A stretch of 62,704 nt of DNA from DAOUBF01 sp034432795 (GTDB taxonomy: Bacteria; Chloroflexota; Anaerolineae; DSLN01): the NCBI GenBank assembly GCA_034432795.1, contig DAOUBF010000020.1:1-62704 (forward strand), in the 5' to 3' direction. Below the pieces are notes generated by a model. The model did no database searches and was not told the DNA's origin. It saw nothing but the letters and a program-made list of their open reading frames with translations. Of the stretch, positions 9,623 through 18,131 are shown piece after piece (position 1 is the stretch's first letter; each line of letters starts with the position of its first letter). A program made the position numbers and the translations under genes.

Positions 9623-11110
9623 GTGGTGGACGACGGACGAGGGATGACGGAGGACGAGATAGGCGCTTCGCGCCCGACGGAGGCCCATCCGTCTTTCGTC
9701 CTTCGTCCTCCGTCTTCCTTGATCCTTCTCCTGGTTGCTCTGGGCGTGCTCTTGCTCTCGCCGTTTCCTGACGACCGCGCTGCAGTGGACGCGGTCCGTG
9801 CGGGCGATACGGCCAGGCGCGCGTATGACTATCCGGCGGCGGTGAGCGCCTACCGGCAGGCCGTTGCGCGGCAGGTGTGGAATCCGACCCCCTGGCTGCG
9901 GCTGGCGCGTGTGCATGTGGTGATGCAGGAGAACGTGACGGCACTCCAGGAAGCCTATGCCGCTGGCAGCCGGGGCGGCCTCACCCCTGAGGTGCGCGCT
10001 GAACTCGGCCAGGCGTTTGCCCGCCTGGGGGACACGGCTGCCGCGTTGGAGCAGTGGCGCCAGGTTGCCAGCGAGGTGCCAGAGGCGCCTGGACTGCCGA
10101 GAGTTGGTTGGGATGCGCTGGAGCGGGTTGCCGATGGGTTCTACGATCTGGGCGCGTGGGAGGAAGCCGAGGCGCTCTATCGCCGCCTGTTGATGGCCCG
10201 GCCTGATCCCAGAGTGGCCTATCGGTTGGGGCTACTTCTAGCCCCCCGCCAGCCGGAGGAGGCCGGCGCTTATCTGCGCCAGGCCACTCATGATCCCCGT
10301 TTCCAGGCCCAGGCCGACATAGTGCTTAGTGTGCTTCTCCAGGAGCGATCGGACCCGGCGGAGGCCGCCGCCCGTTTGGGGGTGGCTTTTGCCCGCGTGG
10401 AGGAGTGGCGCCTGGCGGAACAGCAGTTGTCCAGGGCGGTGGCGCAGAGGCCGAACTCCGCCCAGGCGCTGGCTTACCTGGGCCTGGCGCGTGACCAGTT
10501 GGGTCAGGATGGCTATACGCCGCTGGTGCAGGCGTTGGCGCTGGCGCCGGAGGACCCGCTGGTTCACACCCTGATGGGCTATCATTGGAAGCGGCTTGGC
10601 TGGTGGGAAGCGGCCCGCGTGGAGTTTGAACAGGCCTATGACCGCGACCCGGCCAATGCGGCTCTCAGCGCCGAGATCGGCCTGATGTACGCGGCCAGGG
10701 GCGATTATGAGACGGCGCGCATCTGGCTGCGCGAGGCCACGCGCCTGGCGCCGCGTGAGGCGGCGTTTTGGAAGCTGGCGGCCCGCTTTTACCTTGACCG
10801 TGCCTTTGAGGTGGCGCAAGAGGGCCTGCCCGCCGCGTTGCGGGCGACCGAATTGGCCCCGGATGACGCCGAAGCCTACGACCTGCTCGGCTGGGCGCTG
10901 TATCTCAATGGGGATAGTGAGGGCGCGTTGGGCGCGTTGAACCGGGCGCTTGCGCTGGATCCCGGCCTGGCCAGCGCACACTATCATGTGGGGTTGGTTC
11001 AGGCGCGGCGCGGCGATAGAGAGGCAGCCCGCCAGGCGTTCGCCCGCGCCGCAGCGCTGGACCCCGACGGCCCGGTCGGCCGCCTGGCCCAACGGGAGCT
11101 GTCTCCCTGA
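9623..11110 (+). CDS. Membrane-anchored TPR protein
   Basis: A 495-residue protein with one N-terminal hydrophobic segment (LILLLVALGVLLL, about residues 33-45). About ten tetratricopeptide-type helical repeats follow, rich in alanine and leucine. It is probably anchored in the membrane and acts as a protein-protein scaffold; no enzymatic motif is seen. The start is uncertain: GTG codons at 9623 and 9626 lie 3-6 nt after GGAGAGGAG, and an ATG follows at 9644. The first 30 codons are made of two opposed heptamer-repeat arrays, so the amino-terminal sequence is repeat-derived. It is divergent from the FAD reductase. Confidence 0.82.
   Translation: MVDDGRGMTEDEIGASRPTEAHPSFVLRPPSSLILLLVALGVLLLSPFPDDRAAVDAVRAGDTARRAYDYPAAVSAYRQAVARQVWNPTPWLRLARVHVVMQENVTALQEAYAAGSRGGLTPEVRAELGQAFARLGDTAAALEQWRQVASEVPEAPGLPRVGWDALERVADGFYDLGAWEEAEALYRRLLMARPDPRVAYRLGLLLAPRQPEEAGAYLRQATHDPRFQAQADIVLSVLLQERSDPAEAAARLGVAFARVEEWRLAEQQLSRAVAQRPNSAQALAYLGLARDQLGQDGYTPLVQALALAPEDPLVHTLMGYHWKRLGWWEAARVEFEQAYDRDPANAALSAEIGLMYAARGDYETARIWLREATRLAPREAAFWKLAARFYLDRAFEVAQEGLPAALRATELAPDDAEAYDLLGWALYLNGDSEGALGALNRALALDPGLASAHYHVGLVQARRGDREAARQAFARAAALDPDGPVGRLAQRELSP
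9628..9718. repeat. Opposed heptamer arrays (GGACGAC-like and GTCCTTC-like)
   Basis: Four 7-bp units at 9628-9655 (GGACGAC, GGACGAG, GGATGAC, GGAGGAC) face four complementary-style units at 9691-9718 (GTCTTTC, GTCCTTC, GTCCTCC, GTCTTCC). Both arrays lie inside the 5' end of the TPR reading frame. Confidence 0.7.
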
Positions 11111-11135
11111 CCTCTTTCGGCCCTTATGTTATAAT
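11107..11135 (+). promoter_or_regulatory. Candidate extended -10 promoter for mtaB
   Basis: TGTTATAAT (extended -10, with TATAAT at 11130-11135) has CTGACC 17 bp upstream at 11107-11112. It lies just after the TPR gene and about 50 bp before mtaB. Confidence 0.55.
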
Positions 11136-11186
11136 TCGCCAGAAATGAGGTATTCAACGGATTGGCCTGGTGGTTAGGGGGAGCGG

Positions 11187-12506
11187 ATGCGAGTCTATGT
11201 AGATACGCTGGGGTGCCGCCTGAACCAGAGCGAGATAGAGAGCCTGGCGCGGCAGTTTGAGCGCGCCGGGCATACGGTTGTCCGCGTGGCTGAGGAGGCC
11301 GACCTGTGTGTGGTGAACACCTGCGCGGTCACCGGCGAGGCCGAGCACAAGTCGCGCCAGCTCATCCGCCGCATCGCGCGGGCTGCGCCCCAGGCGCGGA
11401 TTGTGGCCACCGGCTGTTATGCCCATCTGGCGCCAGATCGGGTTCAGACACTCCCCGGCGTGAGCCAGGTGATCAATAATTTTGATAAGGACCGGCTGGT
11501 CGCACTTGTGGCCCCTGCTGTAGTTCCCCTCTCTCCTGGTGCAGGGGGGCGGGTACGGGCCACCGCCGAACTGTTTGACCGTGAGCCGATTGTACGCGAC
11601 TATGTCCCCGGCGCCTATGGGCGCACCCGCGCCTTCGTCAAGGTGCAGGATGGCTGTGATAACCGCTGTACCTTCTGCATCACCACGATTGCGCGGGGGC
11701 CGGGCCGCAGCCGCCCACTGGCCGAGGTTGTGGCCGAGGTGCAGGCGATGGCGGCCGGCGGCTACCAGGAGGTCGTTCTGACGGGGGTGCATCTCGGCTC
11801 CTATGGGCATGATCGGGGTGAACGCGATGGCCTGAAGCGGCTGGTTGCTGCACTTCTGGCCGATACCGACATCCCCCGGCTGCGCCTGTCTTCGTTGGAG
11901 CCTTGGGACCTGGATGAGGGCTTCTTTGAGCTGTGGGCGAACCCGCGCCTCTGTCCTCATTTGCACCTGCCCTTGCAAAGCGGCTGTGATCGCACGCTGC
12001 GGCGCATGGCCCGTCGCACCACCTGCGCCAGCTTTCGCCGCCTGGTGGAGGCCGCGCGCGCCGCCATCCCCGACTTGGCCCTGACCACCGACCTGATCGC
12101 CGGCTTCCCCGGCGAGAGCGAGGACGATTTCCGCGCCAGCTATGCGTATGTCGCCAGCATTGGCTTTGCCGGGCTGCATGTCTTCCCGTACTCGGCGCGG
12201 CCCGGCACGGCAGCCGCGCGTATGCGCAACCAGGTGCCGCACCAGGTGAAGGAGGCGCGTTGCCGGGCGTTGATCGCGCTGGGCCGGGAGATGGGGCGGG
12301 CCTTCCGCCAGCGTTATGTGGGCCGGACAATGGAGGTGCTGTGGGAGAGCGCGACCGGCGCGGATGAACATGGCTGGCGCTGGAGCGGCCTGACCCCCAA
12401 TTACCTGCGCGTGGAGGTCACCAGCCGAGAGGTGTTGCATAACCGCGTGGCGCCGGTGCGCTTAGTGGCGCTGCGCGAAGATAACATCCTGGAGGGGGAA
12501 TTGTGA
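11187..12506 (+). CDS. mtaB: tRNA t6A37 methylthiotransferase MtaB
   Basis: A 439-residue radical-SAM methylthiotransferase that adds a methylthio group at C2 of N6-threonylcarbamoyladenosine-37 in ANN-decoding tRNAs. The UPF0004 domain carries the first [4Fe-4S] ligands Cys10 (LGCRLNQ), Cys46 (NTCAVTG) and Cys77 (TGCYAH). The radical-SAM triad is Cys157, Cys161 and Cys164 (CDNRCTFC). NTCAVT followed by EAEHKSRQ is characteristic of MtaB rather than MiaB or RimO. A short proline/glycine stretch at residues 110-122 coincides with GC-rich repeat-like DNA (11520-11550) and may be a repeat-derived insertion. A good AGGGGGAG ribosome site precedes the ATG. It is coupled to the HIT gene by a GTGA overlap. 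Confidence 0.93.
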   Translation: MRVYVDTLGCRLNQSEIESLARQFERAGHTVVRVAEEADLCVVNTCAVTGEAEHKSRQLIRRIARAAPQARIVATGCYAHLAPDRVQTLPGVSQVINNFDKDRLVALVAPAVVPLSPGAGGRVRATAELFDREPIVRDYVPGAYGRTRAFVKVQDGCDNRCTFCITTIARGPGRSRPLAEVVAEVQAMAAGGYQEVVLTGVHLGSYGHDRGERDGLKRLVAALLADTDIPRLRLSSLEPWDLDEGFFELWANPRLCPHLHLPLQSGCDRTLRRMARRTTCASFRRLVEAARAAIPDLALTTDLIAGFPGESEDDFRASYAYVASIGFAGLHVFPYSARPGTAAARMRNQVPHQVKEARCRALIALGREMGRAFRQRYVGRTMEVLWESATGADEHGWRWSGLTPNYLRVEVTSREVLHNRVAPVRLVALREDNILEGEL

Positions 12507-12847
12507 CACCAGATTGCATCTTCTGCCGGATCGTCGCGGGCCAGGCGCCCGCCCAGATCGTCTATCGCGGCGAGGGCGTGACGGCTTTCCGCGACATCCA
12601 TCCCCAGGCGCCCGTCCATATTCTGATCATCCCCGACCGGCATATCCCCAGCCTGGCCGAGGCCCAGCCAGAGGATGCCGAGCTATTGGGGCGGCTATTG
12701 CTGGTGGCGCGGCAACTGGCGGAGCATGAGGGGCTGGGCAACGGCTACCGTCTGGTGTTGAACACAGGCCGACATGCCGGGCAATCGGTCTTCCATCTCC
12801 ACTTCCACCTGCTAGGCGGTCGGGGCATGCGTTGGCCGCCGGGGTAA
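12503..12847 (+). CDS. HIT family nucleotide hydrolase/transferase
   Basis: A 114-residue histidine-triad protein that should cleave phosphoramidate- or adenylate-type nucleotide bonds in the cytoplasm. The triad is His98-Leu-His100-Phe-His102 (FHLHFHLLGG). The N-terminal CIFC pair (Cys5, Cys8) belongs to the zinc site seen in the Hint branch. Full length is normal for the family. The GTG start overlaps the mtaB stop (GTGA) and follows GGAGGGGG, so translation is probably coupled. Confidence 0.92.
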   Translation: MTPDCIFCRIVAGQAPAQIVYRGEGVTAFRDIHPQAPVHILIIPDRHIPSLAEAQPEDAELLGRLLLVARQLAEHEGLGNGYRLVLNTGRHAGQSVFHLHFHLLGGRGMRWPPG

Positions 12848-12868
12848 GCTGGCCCGATCTGAAGCATA

Positions 12869-12887
12869 CTGGCCCCGGCGGGGCCAG
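12869..12887. terminator. GC-rich hairpin after the HIT gene
   Basis: CTGGCCCC and GGGGCCAG pair around a 3-nt loop. It lies 22 bp downstream of the HIT stop, between convergent genes. Confidence 0.5.
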
Positions 12888-13065
12888 GGCACTAGACCGT
12901 GATAATTCTCGTTTGGTAATCTCAGCCAGATCAAGGCTGCGGGGCAGGAGGCTTACGTGGTCGCCCGCTATGGCCCGGCCTCGCCGCCGGAGGGGGTCGT
13001 CTCGCGAGTCAATCGGGCCTGGCAGGCGATGCTCAGAAGAAGCCATTGAATTTATTCAGCGGGGG

Positions 13066-13920
13066 CTATGCGCGCTTCTGTGGCCGCGTGGTCTCATCAG
13101 AGACGCCGATCACGCCGCGCACGTGGCGGGCGATCTGGGCCGCGGCTGCCGCTACGCTGGCAGGCACCTCGCCCAGCAGCCGGACCAGCCCGCGCTCCAC
13201 TTCCACCTGAAGCGGCTGCCCCCGCGTCTCCGGCTGCGTCTCCAGGCCCCGGATCAGGCTGGTGCGGATCTGGGTGTCGCTGGCCGCAGGCTGGTAGCGT
13301 GGCAATTGCGCCACGTTAGCGCGCCCTAGCGTCAGGCGAATGCCTTGCTCGCTGATGCGGCCAATGTGCTCCGCTGGCACGATAAAGTCCTCATCGTCCG
13401 ACCAGGGCTGGCGACGCACGATCACGTGAGTCAGGCGGCGCGTCTTGGGGTCGGCCAGCATGTGGTCAATCGTACCGATGGTCTGCCCATCGTTGGTCTC
13501 CACCGGCAGGCCGCGTGTGAGCAGGACCTCGTCATCGTGGAGGCCGGTGCGTACGCGCTGCCAGACCACCGGTTGGCCGGGGTGCACTAGAGCACGATAA
13601 GGGCTGACCCACAGGCGCACGTCTGCCGGGCTGTGGCCGTAGACCGGCTTCATACGCGAGTCTGGCATGGCGAACTCCACTTCCTGATACTCCGGCAGGG
13701 CATCCAGTTCAAACAGCCGCGCATTCAGGTGGATGCCCTGGGCGTCGGTGCACAACACCCAGCTCACCGGCACGACGATGGCGCGCTTCAATACCTGGCC
13801 GCGCTCAATCACCAGGTCGGTGATCGCCTGGGTGTCGGCATCCACCACAACGTATTTGAGGCGACCAGCCTTGCCATCTGAGGCCAACACCGGCGCGCCG
13901 ATGTTGAACACATAGGCCAT
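13066..13920 (-). CDS. PRC-barrel protein with C-terminal BON domain
   Basis: A 284-residue protein. The first half holds two PRC-barrel-like units (residues 5-90, with VVVDADTQAITDLVIERG, and about 115-190). The C-terminal ~65 residues form a BON-like domain ending with VRGVIGVSDETTRP. PRC-barrels are protein/RNA-binding adaptors, and BON domains often bind membranes or act in envelope stress. No signal peptide or membrane segment is seen. The ATG at 13920 follows a near-perfect GGAGGTGATCC site; the longer frame to 13938 is not needed. It is the last gene of a minus-strand run with a larger PRC/BON paralogue, DoxX and Hsp20. The function is unknown beyond a stress-linked guess. Confidence 0.85.
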   Translation of the reverse strand: MAYVFNIGAPVLASDGKAGRLKYVVVDADTQAITDLVIERGQVLKRAIVVPVSWVLCTDAQGIHLNARLFELDALPEYQEVEFAMPDSRMKPVYGHSPADVRLWVSPYRALVHPGQPVVWQRVRTGLHDDEVLLTRGLPVETNDGQTIGTIDHMLADPKTRRLTHVIVRRQPWSDDEDFIVPAEHIGRISEQGIRLTLGRANVAQLPRYQPAASDTQIRTSLIRGLETQPETRGQPLQVEVERGLVRLLGEVPASVAAAAAQIARHVRGVIGVSDETTRPQKRA

Positions 13921-13967
13921 GCGGATCACCTCCCTCAACTATAAGGCGAATCTGTTGTGCCTCTCCT

Positions 13968-15173
13968 TCAGGTATGTTGCAGTTCCTGGACCCGAAGTGA
14001 GGTCATCTCTTCAGAGGAGAGGCGCTCCGCCCCAATCGGGGCCGCCGGCCGGCTGGCGGCCACCTGGCCTCCGCCGCTTACCCTGGCTTCGGCCTGCGCG
14101 GGGACGGCCTGATCGGCGCGACGTTCAAGCCAGATGTCCTCGCGCCGGTAAGGGAACGGCGGCTGCCAGGTGGCCTCAGGCGCGGTAAAGGAGGCCGGGT
14201 TGAAGTCGGGCAAGTGGACAGCCTGCCAATCGCTCACATTCAGGAAGACGCCGCCCGCCGTGACCTTGCCCACGAGGGAAGCGGGCACGAGCACTGTGCG
14301 CTGCCGCTTGGGCCATTCGTCCGGGAGTGTCTTGGGATCGGCGTGCTCCGGGTCGGACGGTTCGCCCTCCACCACCAGGCCGGTCACCTGGCGCGAGCGC
14401 GGGTTGAGAATGACCCGTGTGACCGTGCCGAGCATCAGGCGGGTGGCGAAGACCGGCTGGCCGATACGGGCATCTATGGGCTGCTGCTGCGGCAGTTGCA
14501 GCGGCTCCCCTGGCGTGCGCAGGAAGTTCATCACCGCCCGGACGCCCGGCACGCGGGCGGCGACTTCCTCGGCGGCGTCGCGCACTTCTGCATCGGGCAC
14601 ATCGCCCAGCAGATTGACATAACCCAATCGGGCGCGCACGCGAATGAGCTGACCACGCGTACGGCTATCCTGGGCCAACGCCGCCGCCACCGCGATCTCC
14701 AGTTCATCATCGGCGATGGTCTGGTCCTCAATGCCCAGGACGCCGGGGACCTGGCGGATCAGGGCCTCCATGCGGCGGTGTTGGGCCTGGCTACGGATGT
14801 GCCCGCTTAAGGTCACGATGCCATGATGAACCTGAAGGATAAGTGCGTCTTGTTCCAGGACCTCAATGCGGAGGCTGTCATCCTGCCACAGGGCCTGCTC
14901 AACCGCCTCGCGCAACTCCTCATCGCTTCGGTAGGGTGGAAGCCGATCCAGTTCGCTGCGCGGGACGCTCAGTTCAAGCCGCTCCGGGGTGAAGCGGGCG
15001 ACCCACGCTACCGGCACGAGGATGTCCCTGGGACGCAGGCTGCCTTTGCGTATGACGAAGTGAGTGGCGCGACCGCTGGCGCTATCCACCAGCAGTCGGG
15101 TCACCTTGCCCGCAGGGCCATCGGTGCATTCTACACGCTGCCCAACCCTGATCTCCAGTTGTTCAGCGATCAT
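13968..15173 (-). CDS. PRC-barrel / double BON domain protein
   Basis: A 401-residue protein with an N-terminal PRC-barrel (about 5-85, GKVTRLLVDSASGRATHFVI). Two BON domains follow (about 90-155, ending VPGVLGIEDQ, and about 160-225, ending VPGVRAVMNF). A second PRC-like unit comes next (about 235-330, GTVTRVILNPRSRQVTGLVV), then a disordered tail. The ATG at 15173 follows a strong GGAGGTGG site. It shares architecture with the next gene (13066-13920), and the two probably arose by duplication. Domain functions suggest binding to envelope or ribosome-associated partners; no enzymatic residues are seen. The exact role is not recognised. Confidence 0.84.
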   Translation of the reverse strand: MIAEQLEIRVGQRVECTDGPAGKVTRLLVDSASGRATHFVIRKGSLRPRDILVPVAWVARFTPERLELSVPRSELDRLPPYRSDEELREAVEQALWQDDSLRIEVLEQDALILQVHHGIVTLSGHIRSQAQHRRMEALIRQVPGVLGIEDQTIADDELEIAVAAALAQDSRTRGQLIRVRARLGYVNLLGDVPDAEVRDAAEEVAARVPGVRAVMNFLRTPGEPLQLPQQQPIDARIGQPVFATRLMLGTVTRVILNPRSRQVTGLVVEGEPSDPEHADPKTLPDEWPKRQRTVLVPASLVGKVTAGGVFLNVSDWQAVHLPDFNPASFTAPEATWQPPFPYRREDIWLERRADQAVPAQAEARVSGGGQVAASRPAAPIGAERLSSEEMTSLRVQELQHT

Positions 15174-15225
15174 TGCCACCTCCTTAACCACAGGGCTAAT
15201 CCGTTAGTATCTTTTAGCCGCCTGC

Positions 15226-15300
15226 GGTCAGCTATCAGCGCTCAGCTTTAAGCTTGCGCGTGCATTTAAGCCTTAAGCTGAGCGCTGATAGCTGAGGGCT
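15226..15300. repeat. Mirrored heptamer arrays forming a 22-bp inverted repeat
   Basis: Four 7-bp units (GGTCAGC, TATCAGC, GCTCAGC, TTTAAGC) are mirrored by four units (TTAAGCT, GAGCGCT, GATAGCT, GAGGGCT). The arms 15230-15252 and 15272-15293 pair over 22 bp with a single bulged T. It separates the DoxX gene from the PRC/BON gene. Confidence 0.8.
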
Positions 15301-15329
15301 GGCTATATTAATGTTAAAGGGGCTGGCGC

Positions 15330-15845
15330 TCAGGCGGCCCGCGCCTGGGGTCGGGCAACCCATTGACCGCTGACCAGCCCGATGATCACGCCCACTACGC
15401 CCACCGCCAGCGCGACCCAGAAGGTCTGCGGCATGGGGTAGGTGATGTTCAGGGCCGTGTCCAGGGCATAGCGGCCCGCACCGGTAAGACCGATAAAGGC
15501 AGAGACAAGGATATTGACCAGCGGATATTCCATCCCGCCTTTGGAGACCCACAGGCCGTTCGCCCAGTGGACGCGGATGATGGCCATGAGCATCACGGCA
15601 ATGATGGCAGCAGCGGCAATGGGCGTGAACAGGCCGAGCGCCAGGCCGATGCCGCCGAGCAACTCAGCCAACCCGGCCACAACCGCCCAGAACCGCGCCG
15701 GCTGCAGGCCCAGGCTGCCCAGCCACTGCGCAGTGCCGGCCAGGCCCTGCCCGCCAAACCAGCCGAACAGCTTCTGGGCGCCATGGCCGATGAACAGCAG
15801 GCCCACCACACGCAAGATCAAGATGGCAATATCCCTGTCCAACAT
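15330..15845 (-). CDS. DoxX family membrane protein
   Basis: A 171-residue integral membrane protein with four to five hydrophobic segments and the DoxX signature: an early GHGAQKLFGWFGG stretch and LAELLGGIGLALGLFTP in the middle. DoxX proteins are linked to thiosulfate or thiol redox stress in membranes in some bacteria, but most are uncharacterised. A strong AGGAGGTGATGG site precedes the ATG. It is part of the minus-strand run between Hsp20 and the PRC/BON proteins. A terminal extra helix (VALAVGVVGVIIGLV) makes it slightly longer than many family members. Confidence 0.9.
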   Translation of the reverse strand: MLDRDIAILILRVVGLLFIGHGAQKLFGWFGGQGLAGTAQWLGSLGLQPARFWAVVAGLAELLGGIGLALGLFTPIAAAAIIAVMLMAIIRVHWANGLWVSKGGMEYPLVNILVSAFIGLTGAGRYALDTALNITYPMPQTFWVALAVGVVGVIIGLVSGQWVARPQARAA

Positions 15846-16001
15846 AGCCCATCACCTCCTTATCCGCGCACAACGTTCTGCTCAGACACCCAGGGCCAGG
15901 AGACCGACCCGGCACGGTGACCGACAGGCAGCGGGTATGCCCGTTGCCCGTCATCCACCGCCACCGGGCCGACCCTGGCCCCAGACATTATAACGAACGA
16001 A

Positions 16002-16490
16002 TCAGGACTTCTTGCCCTTGCCGCTGGGCAACTGGCGCTCCACGGTGCGGACCTGGATTTTATGCGCCCGGGCATGTTCGGCCTTGGGCACGGTGATCTT
16101 CAGCAGGCCCGCCTCGTAGTGCGCCTCTACCTTGTCCGCCTCAATCGGCGCCGGCAAGGTCAGCGTGCGGCGGAACGACCCGCTGGGCAGCTCCTGCCAG
16201 ACGACCTCCTTGCCCTCGGGGATGAACTCCGGGATCTCGCCGCTGATCATCAGCGTGTTGCCCTCGCAGGTGATGTCCACCTGGGTCGGGTCAACCCCCG
16301 GCAAGACCCCAATCACATAGTAATTATCGTTGTCTTCATAGACATCCAGGGCAAGGGTCGGCATGACAGTGCGGCCAAAAATGGTGCGCCAGCTTGGGAG
16401 CAGGAAGCTGTTCCGGAACAGGTCGTCCATCGCCTCGTGCAGCGATATGACCTCGTCAAACAGGCTTGGACGATTCATCAGCGCGACCAT
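16002..16490 (-). CDS. Hsp20/alpha-crystallin small heat-shock protein
   Basis: A 162-residue small heat-shock chaperone that holds unfolding proteins in ATP-independent oligomers. The alpha-crystallin domain runs from about residue 45 (LALDVYEDNDNYYVIGVLPG) to about 145, with the conserved GLLKITVPK near its end. The usual C-terminal IxI-like motif appears as IQV. I start at 16490 because GGAGGTGAGG lies 4-6 nt upstream; the GTG at 16499 is inside that site. A perfect hairpin in its leader (16532-16553) may be regulatory. It is the first gene of a minus-strand stress-like cluster. Confidence 0.92.
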   Translation of the reverse strand: MVALMNRPSLFDEVISLHEAMDDLFRNSFLLPSWRTIFGRTVMPTLALDVYEDNDNYYVIGVLPGVDPTQVDITCEGNTLMISGEIPEFIPEGKEVVWQELPSGSFRRTLTLPAPIEADKVEAHYEAGLLKITVPKAEHARAHKIQVRTVERQLPSGKGKKS

Positions 16491-16531
16491 ATCCCTCACC
16501 TCCTTTTCCCAATCTGGTGCTGAGATAGTTT

Positions 16532-16553
16532 GGACGGTGGTTGTCCACCGTCC
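16532..16553 (-). promoter_or_regulatory. Inverted repeat in the Hsp20 leader
   Basis: A perfect 9-bp arm pair GGACGGTGG/CCACCGTCC with a 4-nt loop lies 42 bp upstream of the Hsp20 start. It could be an operator or an mRNA hairpin. It is not a CIRCE element. Confidence 0.45.
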
Positions 16554-16637
16554 ATTGCCGCACCTGTTAAGATCACAGTTTCCTTAAAAGAACATGAGAA
16601 GAAGATTAGAGTTTGATGAGAATTTTCCCCCTCTCAG

Positions 16638-16756
16638 CCGGGCTGAAGCCCTGTACCGGGTGGGGGGCAGAGCCACCCCAGCCCTGCCCCTCCCCCATCC
16701 AGGGGGAGGGAAGTTACCCTCCTCCCAACCGGGCTGAAGCCCGGTACCGGGTGGGG
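16638..16756. repeat. Dispersed GC-rich repeat, two copies
   Basis: The core CCGGGCTGAAGCCC then (T/G)GTACCGGGTGGGG occurs at 16638-16665 and 16729-16756. The second copy is preceded by a CCCTCC...AGGGGGAGGGAAGTT block that also precedes the copy at 26303-26330. Confidence 0.8.
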
Positions 16757-16921
16757 AGTAGGGGCGCATCGCCGTGCGCCCCTCTGGGCACGGTGTGCCG
16801 TGCCTTTACCGGTCGCCAGCCCTGAATCGCCCCAGACGGGGTTGCTGGCCGTCCCTGCTTGTTGTATGATCGGGCGCGACCCTGAGTAGGGGCGCATGGC
16901 CGCGCGCCTCTACCGGCGACG

Positions 16922-18082
16922 TTGGGACCCTGTCTTGTGGGCTGGAGACATTTGCCACCGATTGCCAGGCGCTTGCGACCCATTCTGGCTACCCCGACCT
17001 TCCGGCTGGCGCTGGTGCTGGTCGTGCTGGCCGGCCTTCGCCCGCCGGGGCCGGTCGTCGTTATCGGGCCGCCGCAGACAGTTCACACCATCAACCCGAT
17101 CATGGGCGTGCATACGCGCCTGACGGATGAGGTTGAGCCGTGGAAGATTCAGCGCACGCTGCAGATGGTGCGCGAGATGGGCGCGCCCTGGATCGTGGAG
17201 TACTTCCCCTGGGCCTACTCCGAGCCGGGCTTCAAGGGCAACTTCTCCTGGGAGCACGCCGACCTGGTGGTGAACCACGCCCGTGCCCAGGGGCTGACGG
17301 TGATCGCCCGGCTCGGTTTCGTCCCCGATTGGGCGCGGCCCGATCCGCGCAAACAAAAGACGACATCCAGCACTCTGGACGAGGCGCACTACGCGGACTT
17401 CGGCGATTTCGTCTATGCCTTTGTGACCCATTTTCGCGGGCGCGTGGGCCACATCATCATCTGGAACGAGCCAAACCTGACCTCGGAGTGGGGGCAGCGT
17501 CCGGTGGACCCGGCGGCCTATGTGCGCTTGCTGCGCGTGGCCTACACGCGGGCCAAGCAGGCCGACCCCAACGTCGTAGTGCTGGGCGGGGCGCTGGCGC
17601 CGACGCTGGAGCCGAAAGGCAGCCCTTTCGGGATGAACGACCTGGACTATCTGGAGGCGATGTACCAGGCCGGCGCCGCCGAGGTCATGGATGGCCTGGC
17701 CGTGCACACCTATGGCTTCAAGTTCCCGCCGGATGCTCCGCCTGACCCCGCTGTGATCAACTTCCGCCGCGTGGAGTTGCTGCGCGCCATTATGGAGCGC
17801 TATGGCGACGCGGCCAAGCCGGTGTATATCACCGAATCGGGCTGGAATGACAGCCCGCGCTGGACACGCGCCGTGCGCCCGGCGCAGCGGGCGGCCTATA
17901 CGGTTGCCGCCTATCGGTGGGCTGCCGAGCACTGGCCCTGGGTGCGCGTTCTGGCGATGTGGGTGTTTCGTTATCCTGCGCCCCAGCGCAGCTACGCCGA
18001 CTATTTTGCCTTTGTCACGCCGGAGTTCATTCCGCGCCCGGTGTATCAGGTGGTTCGTGCCTATGCGAGCGGCGGAGAGTAG
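16922..18082 (+). CDS. Membrane-anchored glycoside hydrolase-like protein (clan GH-A fold)
   Basis: A 386-residue protein with a basic N-terminus and one hydrophobic segment (FRLALVLVVLAGL), then a (beta/alpha)8-type domain. The two expected carboxylates are present: Glu183 in IIIWNEPNL (acid/base) and Glu305 in YITESGWND (nucleophile). Their spacing fits GH5/GH39-like enzymes. It probably cleaves a polysaccharide or glycoside outside the cell while tethered to the membrane. The start is uncertain: TTG at 16922 has no ribosome site, whereas TTG at 16952 follows GGAG. No carbohydrate-binding module is seen, and the substrate is unknown. Confidence 0.8.
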   Translation: MGPCLVGWRHLPPIARRLRPILATPTFRLALVLVVLAGLRPPGPVVVIGPPQTVHTINPIMGVHTRLTDEVEPWKIQRTLQMVREMGAPWIVEYFPWAYSEPGFKGNFSWEHADLVVNHARAQGLTVIARLGFVPDWARPDPRKQKTTSSTLDEAHYADFGDFVYAFVTHFRGRVGHIIIWNEPNLTSEWGQRPVDPAAYVRLLRVAYTRAKQADPNVVVLGGALAPTLEPKGSPFGMNDLDYLEAMYQAGAAEVMDGLAVHTYGFKFPPDAPPDPAVINFRRVELLRAIMERYGDAAKPVYITESGWNDSPRWTRAVRPAQRAAYTVAAYRWAAEHWPWVRVLAMWVFRYPAPQRSYADYFAFVTPEFIPRPVYQVVRAYASGGE

Positions 18083-18104
18083 GACAGGGAGGCTTGGCCT
18101 CCGC

Positions 18105-18125
18105 CTGCCGTCTTCCGTCCCCCGT
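18105..18125. repeat. Heptamer array (CTTCCGT-like)
   Basis: Three 7-bp units CTGCCGT, CTTCCGT and CCCCCGT lie between the glycosidase-like gene and the solute-binding protein start. Confidence 0.6.
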
Positions 18126-18131
18126 CCGTTG

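Larger units (their letters stand above)
16491..16921. other. Divergent intergenic region with GC-rich repeats
   Basis: About 430 bp between Hsp20 and the glycosidase-like gene. It holds the Hsp20 leader hairpin and two copies of a dispersed GC-rich repeat (listed separately). No gene is supported. Confidence 0.7.

Noticed and set aside
12832..13329. A 165-codon plus-strand frame opposite the PRC/BON gene.
   Set aside because: Composition follows the antisense strand of the real gene, and most of its length overlaps it.
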